Origin: Boswellia sacra
Lineage: Eukaryota > Streptophyta > Magnoliopsida > Sapindales > Burseraceae
Direction of reading: 5' to 3'
Assembly (NCBI GenBank): GCA_013180625.2
Contig: SNVD02016032.1
Coordinates: 60,274-124,273 of the forward strand
DNA length: 64,000 nt
This document shows, one piece after another, positions 22,896 through 33,004 of the stretch. Made by a program: the position numbers and the translations under genes. Position 1 is the first letter of the stretch, and every line of letters starts with the position of its first letter. The notes under the pieces were generated by a model. The model did no database searches. It had not been told where the DNA came from and saw nothing but the letters and a program-made list of their open reading frames with translations.

Positions 22896-23830
22896 CAACA
22901 TCTCCACATAAGCCTTGAAGTGAATATTTATGCTACTTTTATTATTGTTTTTATTTATAACCTTTCATTTGCATTATTTTTCTGCTTGCTTGCTTAAAAA
23001 ACTCTAAATTTTTGTTAACCTTTTTTTTTTGGTCTTCGAGCTTTTATGAATTTTGTTTTACTGTATAAGAAAAATATATACAAAGCTTCCCATAATTATT
23101 ACTTGCTAGAGCTTTTTGTTAGTTTTGCTCAATGCCTAGCAAAAGGGCACAAAAGACAAGTTATTTGAATTACCAAAGTATCTTTTTGTATTTAATTTAA
23201 TTTTTTTTAATGGTAAATGGCCTTTGTCTATTTCGGTTGCACATGATCATGCATGCATTAAGATTCTAGCTGACCCTTACAGTTAATTTGTCTTAATCTT
23301 TTGTGCTTTTCCAGTTCTGCTATTTTATATTTTAGTCTATTATTGACTAGAATTGGGCTTAATCTGATATTGGTAAATGTTGAGTCCACTGTATTTTACA
23401 TAGTTAGTTTTGAACAGTTTCTAGATTGGACCAATTAATAGTGTTATAATTGGACAAGGTCAAGTGATTCTGAGTTGATATGTTTTCCCTCTTTTTATTT
23501 TTAATTTTGTATTTCTAGACTATCATTTAGTTTGTAAGAATGGTGCATTTTTGTAGTTTAGCTTCTACACCAGCGATGTTTAATAGCACAGTCACTAAAG
23601 ATGCATTTTTATGTCCGGTTGATGGGGCTATTATGATTACAGGTACTATATTAAATTTTTTTGCTCTTATTTTATCACCCTTAATCTTAAGATTACACAT
23701 GCCTCAAGCCCTATGTCTTCTTGGATGATTATTCAAGTGAACTAGGCTTGCTATCCTGTTTTAATATCTACTTGATGAATGTTTTTAACCTTATGAGCAG
23801 CTAGTCATCTGCCTGACAATATAGTAACGG
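22896..23830. repeat. Segmental duplication copy B, right part
   Basis: Resumes at CCTTGAAGTGAATATT and follows copy A (9868-10829) to GCAGCTAGTCATCTGCCTGACAATATAG. Differences are scattered substitutions and short indels, an old duplication. The chromovirus LTR at 23831 ends it. Confidence 0.88.
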
Positions 23831-24254
23831 TGATAGGATCAGGATACACTCAACACACACTTTCACAGAAGCTTTAGCAAAATTTAGGAATTAAATGGAA
23901 TTAAAGGTAGTAAGCAGAGAAGGCTGAAGGATAATTAGGTGTTTATTTAGTAATTTGGTAGGAAATTCGAGAGTCCTGCCAGCTCTCCCAAGATAAACAA
24001 TTCTCACAAAATTCTCAAAAAAATGATCCCCTTGTGTCTGCTCTCTCTCCTCTTATATTTCCTAACTAACTCTGCACACTTCCCTAGGCTAGGATAACTA
24101 ATCCCTCACAGCTCATCCATCACATAGCAAAACAAAAAATAAAAAGTAAACAATGGAAAATAGCTCTCTTGATCCATTAATTCACATTTCTGCCCTTCCT
24201 TTGTTATCACGTTGGTGTTGCCTAGCATAATTAAATTTAATTGGAGGTCTATCA
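23831..24254 (-). repeat. 3' LTR of the truncated chromovirus
   Basis: 424 bp, plus-strand TGATAG...CTATCA, a perfect 6-bp inverted terminal pair. Next to it TTACCCCCCGCCC (24255-24267) is the PPT in reverse complement. The 5 bp before it (AACGG) are a possible TSD but the other side is lost. Confidence 0.88.
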
Positions 24255-24267
24255 TTACCCCCCGCCC

Positions 24268-24720
24268 AAACATCACCTTGTCCTCAAGGTGAAAATGGGG
24301 AAACTGAGCTTGAATCAAATCAATTTGCTCCCAAGTGGCCTCAAACTCTGGGAGCCCTTTCTATTTAATTAGAACTTCTGTAGTAACTCTACACCCCTCT
24401 TGTTTCTGGCATATAGAAAGTACCTCTTTAGGTTCAACTACTAGCTCCATGGCATCATTGAGTTGAGAGGGAATGGAAGATGAGACATGGGCAGTGCCTA
24501 CAGCACGACACAACTGGAAAACATGAAAGACTGGGTGTACCAATGAGTTTGCTGGTAATTTTAGTTGATAAGCAACTTGTCCTACTCTTGCTTCCATTGG
24601 ATAAGACCCATAATAGCGAGGACTGAGCTTTTCATCTCTGCGTCTAGCCAATGTTTGCTGTTTATATGGTTGCAATTTGAGGTCGACCAAGTCGCTGGCT
24701 TGTATGTTTGGTCTAAAAAC
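24268..24720 (-). pseudogene. Integrase C-terminus and chromodomain (truncated chromovirus)
   Basis: Minus-strand reading: DLVDLKLQPYKQQTLARRR, KLSPRYYGSYPMEARVGQVA, HPVFHVFQL, then the chromodomain EVLIK-stop-KGLPEFEATWEQ and FPHFHLEDKV. The stop replaces the invariant chromodomain tryptophan. FHLEDKV at the end is typical of Tekay-type elements. Confidence 0.88.
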
Positions 24721-24745
24721 CTGATATGCTATACTTATTCTGCAG

Positions 24746-24934
24746 GTGGTTGTTGTCTCTAGAGAAACTGGTTGTGGTAAAACCACACAGCTTCCTCAAT
24801 ACATTTTAGAATCTGAGATTGAAGCTATTCATGGGGCATCCTGCAGCATCATATGTACTCAGCCTCGAAGAATATCAGCAATAGTTGTTTCTAAAAGAGT
24901 AGCTGCAGAGCGTGGGGAGAAACTTGGAGAATCT
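24746..24934 (+). pseudogene. DEAH-box ATP-dependent RNA helicase, single exon
   Basis: A 63-codon exon between acceptor ATTCTGCAG (ends 24745) and donor GTTAGT (24935). It contains the Walker A/motif I region [19 protein letters not shown] and motif Ia region [13 protein letters not shown] followed by [13 protein letters not shown]. These match the plant DExH subfamily (DHX36/DHX9-like helicases), where the exon would be followed by GY(K/Q)(I/V)RLE. Motif I normally begins G-E-T-G-C-G-K-T; here the first glycine is arginine. Neither a preceding nor a following exon is visible: upstream is a chromovirus fragment, downstream is a low-complexity tract. It is therefore most likely a gene fragment, although distant exons outside recognisable range cannot be excluded. 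Confidence 0.85.
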
Positions 24935-25379
24935 GTTAGTTTCTTTTTCTGATTCAATTACTTGGAAAAAAAATTACGTTGCTTATTTTATAGATTATTG
25001 GGGCATGGCTGCTGAGGATGACCTCTAATTATTAAGTTTTTTTTCTTCTTTTCGAAGGTTGGTTCTTTCCTTATAAGTTGCCAACTATTACCGTGGTTGA
25101 GTGCTTGTTACCGGTTCTGTTCAAAAATTCTTTAAGCGTCTTAGGATCGATGAAGAATCCTTCCTTTTCTTCCTTTTCTCTTTTTCTTCTTTTTCTCTTT
25201 TTCTTTCTTTCTTCCTTCTCTTTTTTCTTTTTATCTCTCTCTTTGACCTTTTACTTTTTACCCTTCGAACTATCTAACTATGAATCTTCTTCTTTCTTCA
25301 ACTCCTTCAAGGTGAACATCAAATTTCTTATTCAAAATTCCTTTTGTAGGGTAGACTTCAAATTCCTTCTTCATGGTGA
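24935..25379 (+). other. Sequence after the helicase exon, with polypyrimidine tract
   Basis: Starts as an intron (GTTAGT) and runs into a C/T-rich stretch at about 25155-25250 (TTCCTTTTCTTCCTTTTCTC and similar). No further helicase motif is seen. The open frame through it is an artefact of low complexity. Confidence 0.6.
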
Positions 25380-25790
25380 AACAAAAGAGATGCCTTTTCA
25401 AGGTGGACGTCGTCTTCATGGTAGATGCCTTCTTCGAGGGAGATTCCTTCTTCAAGATGGATATCTTCTTTTAGGAAGATGCCTTCTTTGAGATGGATGC
25501 CTTCTTTGACGGAGATTCCTTCTTCGAGATGAATGTCTTCTTCGAGGGAGATTCCTTCTTCAAGGTGGATAACTTTTTTTAGGATGATGCCTCCTTTAAG
25601 GTGGATTCCTTCTTCAATGTGGATGCCTTCTTCGAAGGAGATTCTTTCTTCAAAGTGAACATCCTTCTCCGAGGGAAATTCCTTCTTCAAGGCAGATGCC
25701 TCATTTAAGAGAAACATCTTTTTTCAAGAGAGATTCTTTCTTTAAGATGGATATCTTCTTCAAGGATGATGCCTTCTTACAAACTATTGT
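25380..25790 (-). repeat. Degenerate 21-bp tandem repeat encoding heptads on the minus strand
   Basis: About 19 imperfect copies of a unit like GAGATGGATGCCTTCTTTGA on the plus strand. The minus strand stays open over 25358-25717 (119 residues) and reads as seven-residue repeats such as EEGIHLE, EEGISLE and KEGIFLK. No ATG context, splice signal or homolog supports a real gene. Confidence 0.85.
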
Positions 25791-26439
25791 GTTTCATCTA
25801 GACCATGTGAGCTCCTTTGAGGAAGTTTGACTTGTTTTAGGCAATTTGCAAATCTTATAAACTGAGTGTTTTCTGTACTATACTCGCACTTCTTACATGG
25901 TTGGCCATCTCAAATCTTTTTTCTCAAATGTCACTTTTTTTTATTAATCTTTAACTATAACAATCCTTATTATTATGGTAACCTCATCTATAAGGTTTTC
26001 CTTCTTCTGAAATGTTGTACTGCTTAAAAACTTCATCCAGGTGTTTAGCATATCATGTTGCTTCAAGCGATCATTATATCTCATCGAGACTAAGCTGCTT
26101 GTCCAAGTAACTTGTACATTGTGCTGCTTCTATTCCCAGTTCTTTTGCAATTACACCTAGTATTTCATACTGCATTGTGATTCTACAAAACTTAGTCACT
26201 TTTAGGCCGTATACCATTTTGGTAAGTCTTCTGACTATGCATTTTTCATGTTGCCTGTCATTCTTTAGTTAATTGTTAGTCATAAAATGTAATACTATGC
26301 AATACAATATGGGTACCACGAGTCTTTCGTATTCAGGATGCTTCTCATGGGTATGTTATAAATGTCTCATAAGTACTAGGTAAAATGCTACTTTATGTAT
26401 GCATGACTCCTATCCTAATAGTTTTTCTAACTATATGAT
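25791..26439. other. No recognisable feature
   Basis: AT-rich sequence without a motif that I can assign; it probably belongs to the decayed Tat element or to flanking host DNA. Confidence 0.5.
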
Positions 26440-27647
26440 GCTTTTGCTTGGAATGGACGAGTCTTCAAGAGGTTGCTCGTCTAGGTTAGGAGGTTGAACA
26501 TCTTTAGGTTCAGGTTATTGCTTCTTAAGTTGATGCTGATGATAAGTAAAGATTATCACCATCGGCCTTCCTTTTCCCTTCTACTTTTCTTCACCCCTTT
26601 CAATGCCTTTTCTCACAGTTCAACATGTCTAAGTTTCTTCCAAGACTTTCTAGTCCCTTTTAAAGTCTTTAAAATGCAGACTGGAAATAACTTAGATCTG
26701 TCGGTCTTTATCATTTTAAGTTCCTTCGTCATGTCAAGCTCGATGTCCCTTTTCTTAAGGATTATACAACCTTCTAGGATTCTCACGATCATGTCTTCCA
26801 TTTCAATGGGCAAGAGCTTTGGCCTCTGTATGAGGAATTCTCTACCATACTCAGTCACCACTCATCTAGTTCTGAGAGCCTCACTCTTCCTACTATCAGG
26901 ACACCATCAGCATCTGATCTCGCCCACTTCTTTGACTGCCCGATTTCCACTATGGGCATTCATACTAGGGGTGGTAGAGTGACATTATCTTCCGTCATGC
27001 CTTTGCTCAAAATGATGGACAGGACTTCCTCTGGTTAGCTTCGTTTCTTTCAGTTCTGCCTTCTGACATAATTTCTACTGGTCTCCTCAGACGGTCTCGA
27101 AGATCCATATCTTGTGACCATCATTCCTCGTATGGGACCTGGTTTCACAACTGTTCCCCTGATTTTGGTCGAGATATTGATCAGACTAGACAGAGTCAAG
27201 GTTGAGCCAAGTCAACAGTTTAGTGGTAGTATTCTACTTCTTCAGGTTATTTTTTCATCCTTTTTTTTGAATTCTCTAATTTTTGCCTAAGTCACCCTTT
27301 TTAGGTTTTTGACATAGCAAGCTTGCCCTAACTTTTGCCTGAGCCACCTTTTCTAGGTTTTCAACTCAGCGGGCTTTTTCTTCTTTTCTTTCATGCCCGA
27401 ACTTTTTCCTAAGCTGCCCTTTCAGGTTTTCAACTTAGCAGGCTTTTTCTTCTTTTCTTTCATGCCCTGACTTTTGCCTAAGCTACCCTTTTGGGTTTTC
27501 AGCTTAACGGGCTTGCTTTAATTTTTGCCTAAGCCACCTTTTCAGGTTTTCGACTTAGCAGGCTTTTTCTTCACATTTGGCTATAAAAGAGGTTGTCCAT
27601 TCTAACACCATTTCTTGTACTTTCTTCAAGATGATTGAGATAATTCT
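26440..27647 (-). mobile_element. Tat element fragment: 3' non-coding/antisense region (minus orientation)
   Basis: Aligns, in reverse complement, with about 59190-60370 of the plus-strand Tat element. Shared landmarks are GGTTGCTCGT..AGGAGGTTGA (26472, versus 60340 reversed), the CAATGGGCAAGAGCTTTG word (about 26803), CATACTAGGGGTGGTAGAGTGA (26960) and the CTAAGCC/TTTTCAGGTTTTC minisatellite. Since the region lies downstream of pol in the plus copy, this piece belongs to a minus-oriented Tat element and probably to the one whose LTR and gag are at 35100-40197. CACTA-1 interrupts its left continuation at 27648. Confidence 0.75.
27286..27580 (-). repeat. Minisatellite of 50-68-bp units (Tat 3' region)
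   Basis: Five units, each with CCTAAGCCACCTTTTCAGGTTTTCGACTTAGC..GGCTT (consensus written in two parts), some with an added TTTTCTTCTTTTCTTTCATGCCC spacer. The same repeat in reverse complement is at 59190-59460. Confidence 0.85.
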
Positions 27648-27755
27648 CACTACAAGAATCAGGGGCGTATACTGCGCCCATCTGCGGCAGTTTTTAAAAA
27701 CCGCCGCAGAAGGTCGACATACAACGGACTCTGTGGCGGTTTCGAAACCGCCGTT
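27648..27755 (+). repeat. CACTA-1 left terminus with subterminal palindromes
   Basis: CACTACAAGAATCAGGGGCG, then the palindromes CTGCGGCAGTTTTT/AAAAACCGCCGCAG (27680-27708) and GGCGGTTTCGAAACCGCC (about 27735-27752). In CACTA elements such repeats bind the TNPA protein; the same role here is inferred. Confidence 0.9.
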
Positions 27756-28058
27756 TAACTGGGCCAAAAATCCCCAAAATTATTTTGCCCTAAGAGTGGA
27801 AATTGCTTGAAATTATTTCGATCTCCCTCTCATCTCTCTCCCGTTTTTGCCCTCTCATCAAATTCTTGTATTCCCTCTCATTTCTCATCAAATTATTTTC
27901 TAAATAATTGCGGGAATTGCGGGAATTGGTCGTGCCAAGCTTCCCTGTTTCGGATTTCCATTTTCTCCGCCAAGCGAATTCTAACTCCATACATCTTCCG
28001 CTTTCTTCCGCTGCTGAGTTTGCCAAACCCATAAGGGATCGTCGAGGCACTTTCTTCT

Positions 28059-28268
28059 GCTTTCTTCCGCTTTGCTACTGGTGAGCTACTTCAACCGAGT
28101 CGACGAAGATTGTGGCGAGGGAAATGTGCTGACGCAGTTTGCCTGCTTTCTTCCGCTTTGCTACTGGTGAGCTACGTTTGCTATTGCGTTTGTTATTGCG
28201 TTTGCTATCTTATGTCTGCGTTTGCTATTGCGTTTGCTATCTTATGTCTGCGTTTGCTATTGCGTTTC
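28059..28268. repeat. Short tandem repeats in CACTA-1
   Basis: CTTTCTTCCGCTTTGCTACT..GTGAGCTAC occurs at about 28060-28090 and 28144-28174. It is followed by a 32-bp tandem unit (TTTGCTATTGCGTTTGCTAT plus CTTATGTCTGCG) at about 28177-28268, slightly under three copies. Confidence 0.85.
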
Positions 28269-28301
28269 CATGATGATTTTTTTGTGATCGACTTCCATTA
28301 A

Positions 28302-30142
28302 TTTTCTTTGGGAAATCATAGATTTGCAATAGACATTGTGGATTGCTGTGTGATTTTATATTTCTAGTTGAACTTTGTAATTCATCATTCTTTTATCATC
28401 ATACATCGACATTTTTGTGCAACTATTTAATAGATATCAAGACATGGTGAAATTTTTGGAGGCAGTATTGGGTTACTACTCGTGATTTTGGGTGCCTCTG
28501 CCTAGTTCTTGGTTAACTAACTTTATATGGCTTATTAATGTATCATTTTGTAAAGTTCTGCGCCCTCTCAGGCTAGTCCTTCTTTAGTGGAATGCTTGTT
28601 ATACCTTGTATAGCTATTTTATTCTGATACAATTTGAAAAGTTTCTTATCAAAAATAAATGGGAAAGAGTGACTGCTTTCTAGAAAAGCTCTAAGGTTAG
28701 CTCATAACAAGCATCCTACAATAGCCAAGGCACCGATAAAGCTAGCTGATGGCTGGGCTGCCAGCCCAAATTTAAAAAATAAAAAGATTATATTTAAGTA
28801 TTTCTAAATACTGTCATTTATATTTCCTTCCTATCAAAAAATATATAATCTCATATATTTCCCAACTGTACCCCTTTTGAAAGTGATATGATAGACAAGC
28901 AAATAAATTATAAACTACAGGCTATTATTAGTACCACTATATATATAACACAAGTTATGGCCACAATCAAAGCCCATCAGATTTTGTCACAAAAGATCAA
29001 AGTTAGAAAAGATTTGCTCAGATCCTAATAAATAATTGTTAAAAACTTATGGAGATCAAACAAGAGTTTGTTTTATAGCATAAATATAAGGAGCATGTAA
29101 TTAATTAAATATTCAAAGTCTCTATCTCAAATCCTGTATGTTGAGATAAGATCAAATCTTGTATGTTGAACTTATGTTGCACTTTATTATAAATTTCAGT
29201 CACAAAGAAACTTACCAGTAATATTGAGCCACTTTTTTGCGAACTGTCATTGATTCATTTCATATGCACTGCTCGTTCATTTCATTTCATATGCATTGCT
29301 TGTTCATTTCATTTCATATAAATTTATTTACCAATTATTATAAATGGATGTTTCATATGCTAAGAATGTGGCTATTTTTGCGAACGAAGAATTGATTCAT
29401 TTCATATAAATTTTAGCTTTTCTTGAACAGATTGTATATGTAGTAAGTGTACATGAAATGCTCTTTAAATGATCAATCAAGTGTATAAAGTAATAACTCT
29501 ATGGTCCTTGTAAATAGGAAGTGTTGACGGAAAATAAGCAGAACTTGGGCTAGAATTAGTTTTTCTGTGTTGAAAAACTGCTGTAACATTCATATGATCG
29601 AAATTTGTAACATTTGATCGAGAACTAGAGTATTTTCTAGCAGCCATGTAATAGTAGCTTGGAGACTGATTTGCAGTGACCAAGACGTCCATTGATGAGG
29701 TGAATGATGCATCAAAAACTGCATGTGAAGCTAGTTAAACGTGTTTCCATCCCTCTGTATGGCTGCCTGCCCTATTTCTCCCTTGAAAAACTGCATAAAG
29801 CTAAACACATGCCATGATCACCACTGCCTGTTAACATGATTTTCGCTTGGCTTCGCTCGATTATGCGGCGAATCACACCTAAACAATGGCAATCACCCAG
29901 TTTCTAATGTTAAATACTGTCTAAAATAAATTGTAACATATGGTTAGGGAATTTTTTTTTGTTTTAAGTGTCGTAGAACCACTTTGTAAAGAATTGTGTT
30001 GATCGCTTTCCCCTTGGATTAGATTCCTTTGCAGTTCATGGACTGTGCTTTCAAATTCTTCCCTGTACATACTGTTTTGAAGATAAATTGCGAATTTAAT
30101 CACAATGTAGTTATCTTATATGTTATATCTTCCTGTCAACAG
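28302..30142. other. CACTA-1 internal non-coding region
   Basis: AT-rich; no transposase motif. Contains a small direct repeat at about 29257-29330 built on TTCATTTCATTTCATATG. Confidence 0.6.
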
Positions 30143-30277
30143 GTACAACTTTTTAGACAAATCCATACTCACGTGCCATTGCATGTTCCTGGGATTGAAG
30201 GTTTGGTCATTCCTAGTAAAACTGGAGGATGTATTTTGAAAGTATTTGGTGGCAATACTACACTTGTACGTTGGGAG
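30143..30277 (+). other. Isolated exon of unknown origin inside CACTA-1
   Basis: A 45-codon frame bounded by acceptor CCTGTCAACAG (ends 30142) and donor GTAAATG (30278), in phase 0 at both ends. It reads VQLFRQIHTHVPLHVPGIEG (first 20) and later SKTGGCILKVFGGNTTLVRW. It does not look like TNPA, TNPD or any retroelement domain that I know. It may be a captured host exon or an unusual 5' exon of the transposon gene. Confidence 0.5.
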
Positions 30278-30734
30278 GTAAATGTTCAACAGTTTCTAGA
30301 CCTTTTAAGTTGTTGAATCTTTCTTTACTTTCAAAAATGTTAGCCAAATTTTGTTGGACTCTACGAGTCTAGGGCAGTTTTAAATAAAATAGTTATACTA
30401 CATTTGTCAAGGAATTGAATCATAGAAGTCACTTTTCAGTTTTTTCATAAAATAAAATAATTGAATCATAAAATAAAATAGTTATGCTAAGCTTAATATG
30501 ATACCTGCAATGGCAATACAACATTTTTCAGTTTTTTCTCTTTTATCATGAGTCGCCTCCGTTGCAATTGAAGTCTATAAAACCTTGTGCGGGAGAATTT
30601 ATGCTAAACTGTATTCTTATTGGAGGAGTTCATGTTCTCTTTTATCATGTTTTTTATATGCATATGTTTCATATTGTGATATATACAAAATGATGTTAAC
30701 ATGGTTATCTATTTTTGTTTTTTTGTAGGTAACT

Positions 30735-32420
30735 ATGCCACCAAAGAGACATCGAGACATTTCAATGGAGAGTATAATACAACGGGAAGCAGAATCTCGA
30801 CGACAATCGACATCTTCCCAAACTCAGACAAATAATAGAGAGCAAGGTATCTACATAAATAACATTTCTTTACTAATTAATATGTAAAGTTGTTTTCTCA
30901 TTTGTTTATTTGTTTTTCAGATGATGGTGGTACGTCAAAGGTTGTAAAAGGTCGTGGATCAGCTCGCACTATTCGGGAGTGGGGAACAGGGCAAAGGTTG
31001 CATGTAGAGTTTAACTCTCAGTGGCAACCAATAAATGCAAACAAAGATAAATTTACCTCCCAACTTGGAATCATAGCAAAGAATGGCAACATGGCTCCAC
31101 TGACTTGTCCGCGATGGCAAAACATGCCACAACATCTTTTAGATGACATTTGGAAAGAAGTAAAGGTGAGTAATTTATATGAAATTCTTGGGTTATAACA
31201 TATTTTTTGGTATCTATATTAATCTATTATGATTTGTGGTTGTAGGATAATACAGATGTTCCTGACGAGTATAGAGTTCATTGTCTAAAAGCAGTTGGGA
31301 ATCTTTGGAGGGATTGGAATGCTCGTGTTAAGAGAGAGTATTACAAGAAATTTGATACAGAAGAGGATCGGTTAGCTTTCACTCCTCCTAGAGTTAACCC
31401 GGACTAGTGGCCTATTCTTGTAGCTTATTGGGGGACGGGAGAAGCCAAAGTATATGTCTAACTCAACACATGATATATATACCCAAATAGTTATATACTT
31501 TTGAAATTGTTTGTATTATAGGAAGTTGTAGAGAAGAATAAGATAAACCGTGCACAACAAGTTGCACTTCATCGCACAGGTCGTACATCGTTTGCCCAGA
31601 AGCGGGAAGAGGTAAGTTTTGCATAACTATGAATACGTCTTTATCTACATGCTATTTTTTATTAGTTATGAAAATGCTACTTCTATTGAGATATGAAGGA
31701 AGTAGTTGTCTTTCTATTATGTTACCATATATTGCTTAGAAATGGGATGTTTTTATTTTTTATGATATTTTTGATAAGTAACTTCATTTTGTAAGTACTT
31801 GTACATCGTGATACAGCTTTATATTTGTGTTTTTTTTTTTTTGGTTAGATGATAAGAAAGGGCGAACAAACTGATCGTCTTAGTGTCTTCATCAAAACTA
31901 GAACAAAAAGTAATGGAGAAATAGATGATAGTGAAAGTGCAGAAATAATAGTAAGTTCTACATTTCTTTGAACATATATTCGTCTAGTATGTACGAATTT
32001 ACTTTGCTTATTGTTTTATCTTCTTTAACTTGTTATTTGTTTTCATAATTTTGTAGAGTCAATTTAATGAGGGTTTGTCTCAATTTACACAAGAGCAACA
32101 AACTCAAGAAGTGAGAGAAGAGGTATTTGGAAACGTAATGGGACCTGATCATCGTGGCTATGCTCGGACATACGGTTATGGTCCATCTCCCATTGACATT
32201 CACGGATGCAGCAGCTCATCTGATAATCAATTGAGGGAGCAGTTTAGTGCCTTACAGTAAGCACACAACAATTTGAATACTGCTCACAACAACTTGCAGG
32301 AAGAATACAACAACTTGAAGATGACGCATGCTGAAGCCCTTTCCTTTCTACAGGAGACGTTTCCAGAATTTGCACAGCGGCATGCAAACAGATCGTTATT
32401 CACATATTTCCATAAAAGTT
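30735..32420 (+). pseudogene. TNPA-like protein (Transposase_24, Ptta/En/Spm plant family)
   Basis: Six exons fit GT-AG rules and stay in one frame: 30735-30846, 30921-31165, 31246-31449, 31522-31611, 31849-31950, 32057-32260 (frame readable to about 32420). Family motifs in order are WGTGQRLHVEFN, PRWQNMPQHLLDDIWKEVK, LWRDWNARVKREYYKKF, ILVAYWGTGEAK, NKINRAQQVALHRTGRTSFA, RKGEQTDRLSVF and EVFGNVMGPDHRGYARTYG, then a coiled tail. An in-frame TAG at 31405-31407 and a TAA at 32258-32260 break it; homologous residues continue after both. TNPA-type proteins bind subterminal repeats and help excision. Confidence 0.88.
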
Positions 32421-33004
32421 GAAAGTTTTGAATGATTCATATTTTAACTTGCGTTTGGTATTCTTTTTTCTGAATAGGTTCCAGATGCTTCAAGTGGACA
32501 TCAAAGTCGTTTTCACCTTGATAGTCATGGAACAAATAATATCACACGTGACCCATCAGATGAGGAACATGAGTACGTATAAACAATCATATTTGTTCAA
32601 AATTAAATAATCATATTAAATGAATATTATCTAAGTTACAAATTTATTCTTGCAGGTAAGTTCAAGTTTTTTGGTTTGCACTTATGTGGAGGTTGATGGA
32701 CTCTTAGTTTTGTGGTTTGCACTTATGTGGAGTTTGATGAACTCTTAGAGATGTTTAACCATTTGCTTATTATTAGATGTGTTAAACTATGTAAATTATG
32801 ATACAGTTACATTTGATTTGTTTATTATAATATGTTTAAAACCACTTATATAAGATGCTTTTATATTCTGAATTACCTTTATATTAATATTGAATGCACA
32901 TAATTATTGAAATGTTATGGAATACTATTTTTTGAGGCAGCTGAACTGAATTTGTGAAAAGCAGGTGTGGATTAAATAAAAACACACTGTTGTCGCAAAT
33001 AAAA

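Larger units (their letters stand above)
23831..24735 (-). mobile_element. Truncated chromovirus (Tekay/del-like), 3' end only
   Basis: On the minus strand this retains the end of integrase, a chromodomain, the PPT and one LTR. Everything upstream of the integrase C-terminus is missing. The truncation point lies at about 24710-24735, directly against the helicase intron end. Confidence 0.87.

Noticed and set aside
25078..25491. 137-residue plus-strand ORF
   Set aside because: Runs through a polypyrimidine tract and a tandem repeat; Phe/Leu/Ser runs only, no start context or domain.
26494..26982. 162-residue plus-strand ORF as an independent gene
   Set aside because: Part of it is conserved in the other Tat copy, but the N-terminal half is not and both strands are open; kept only as Tat 3' region.
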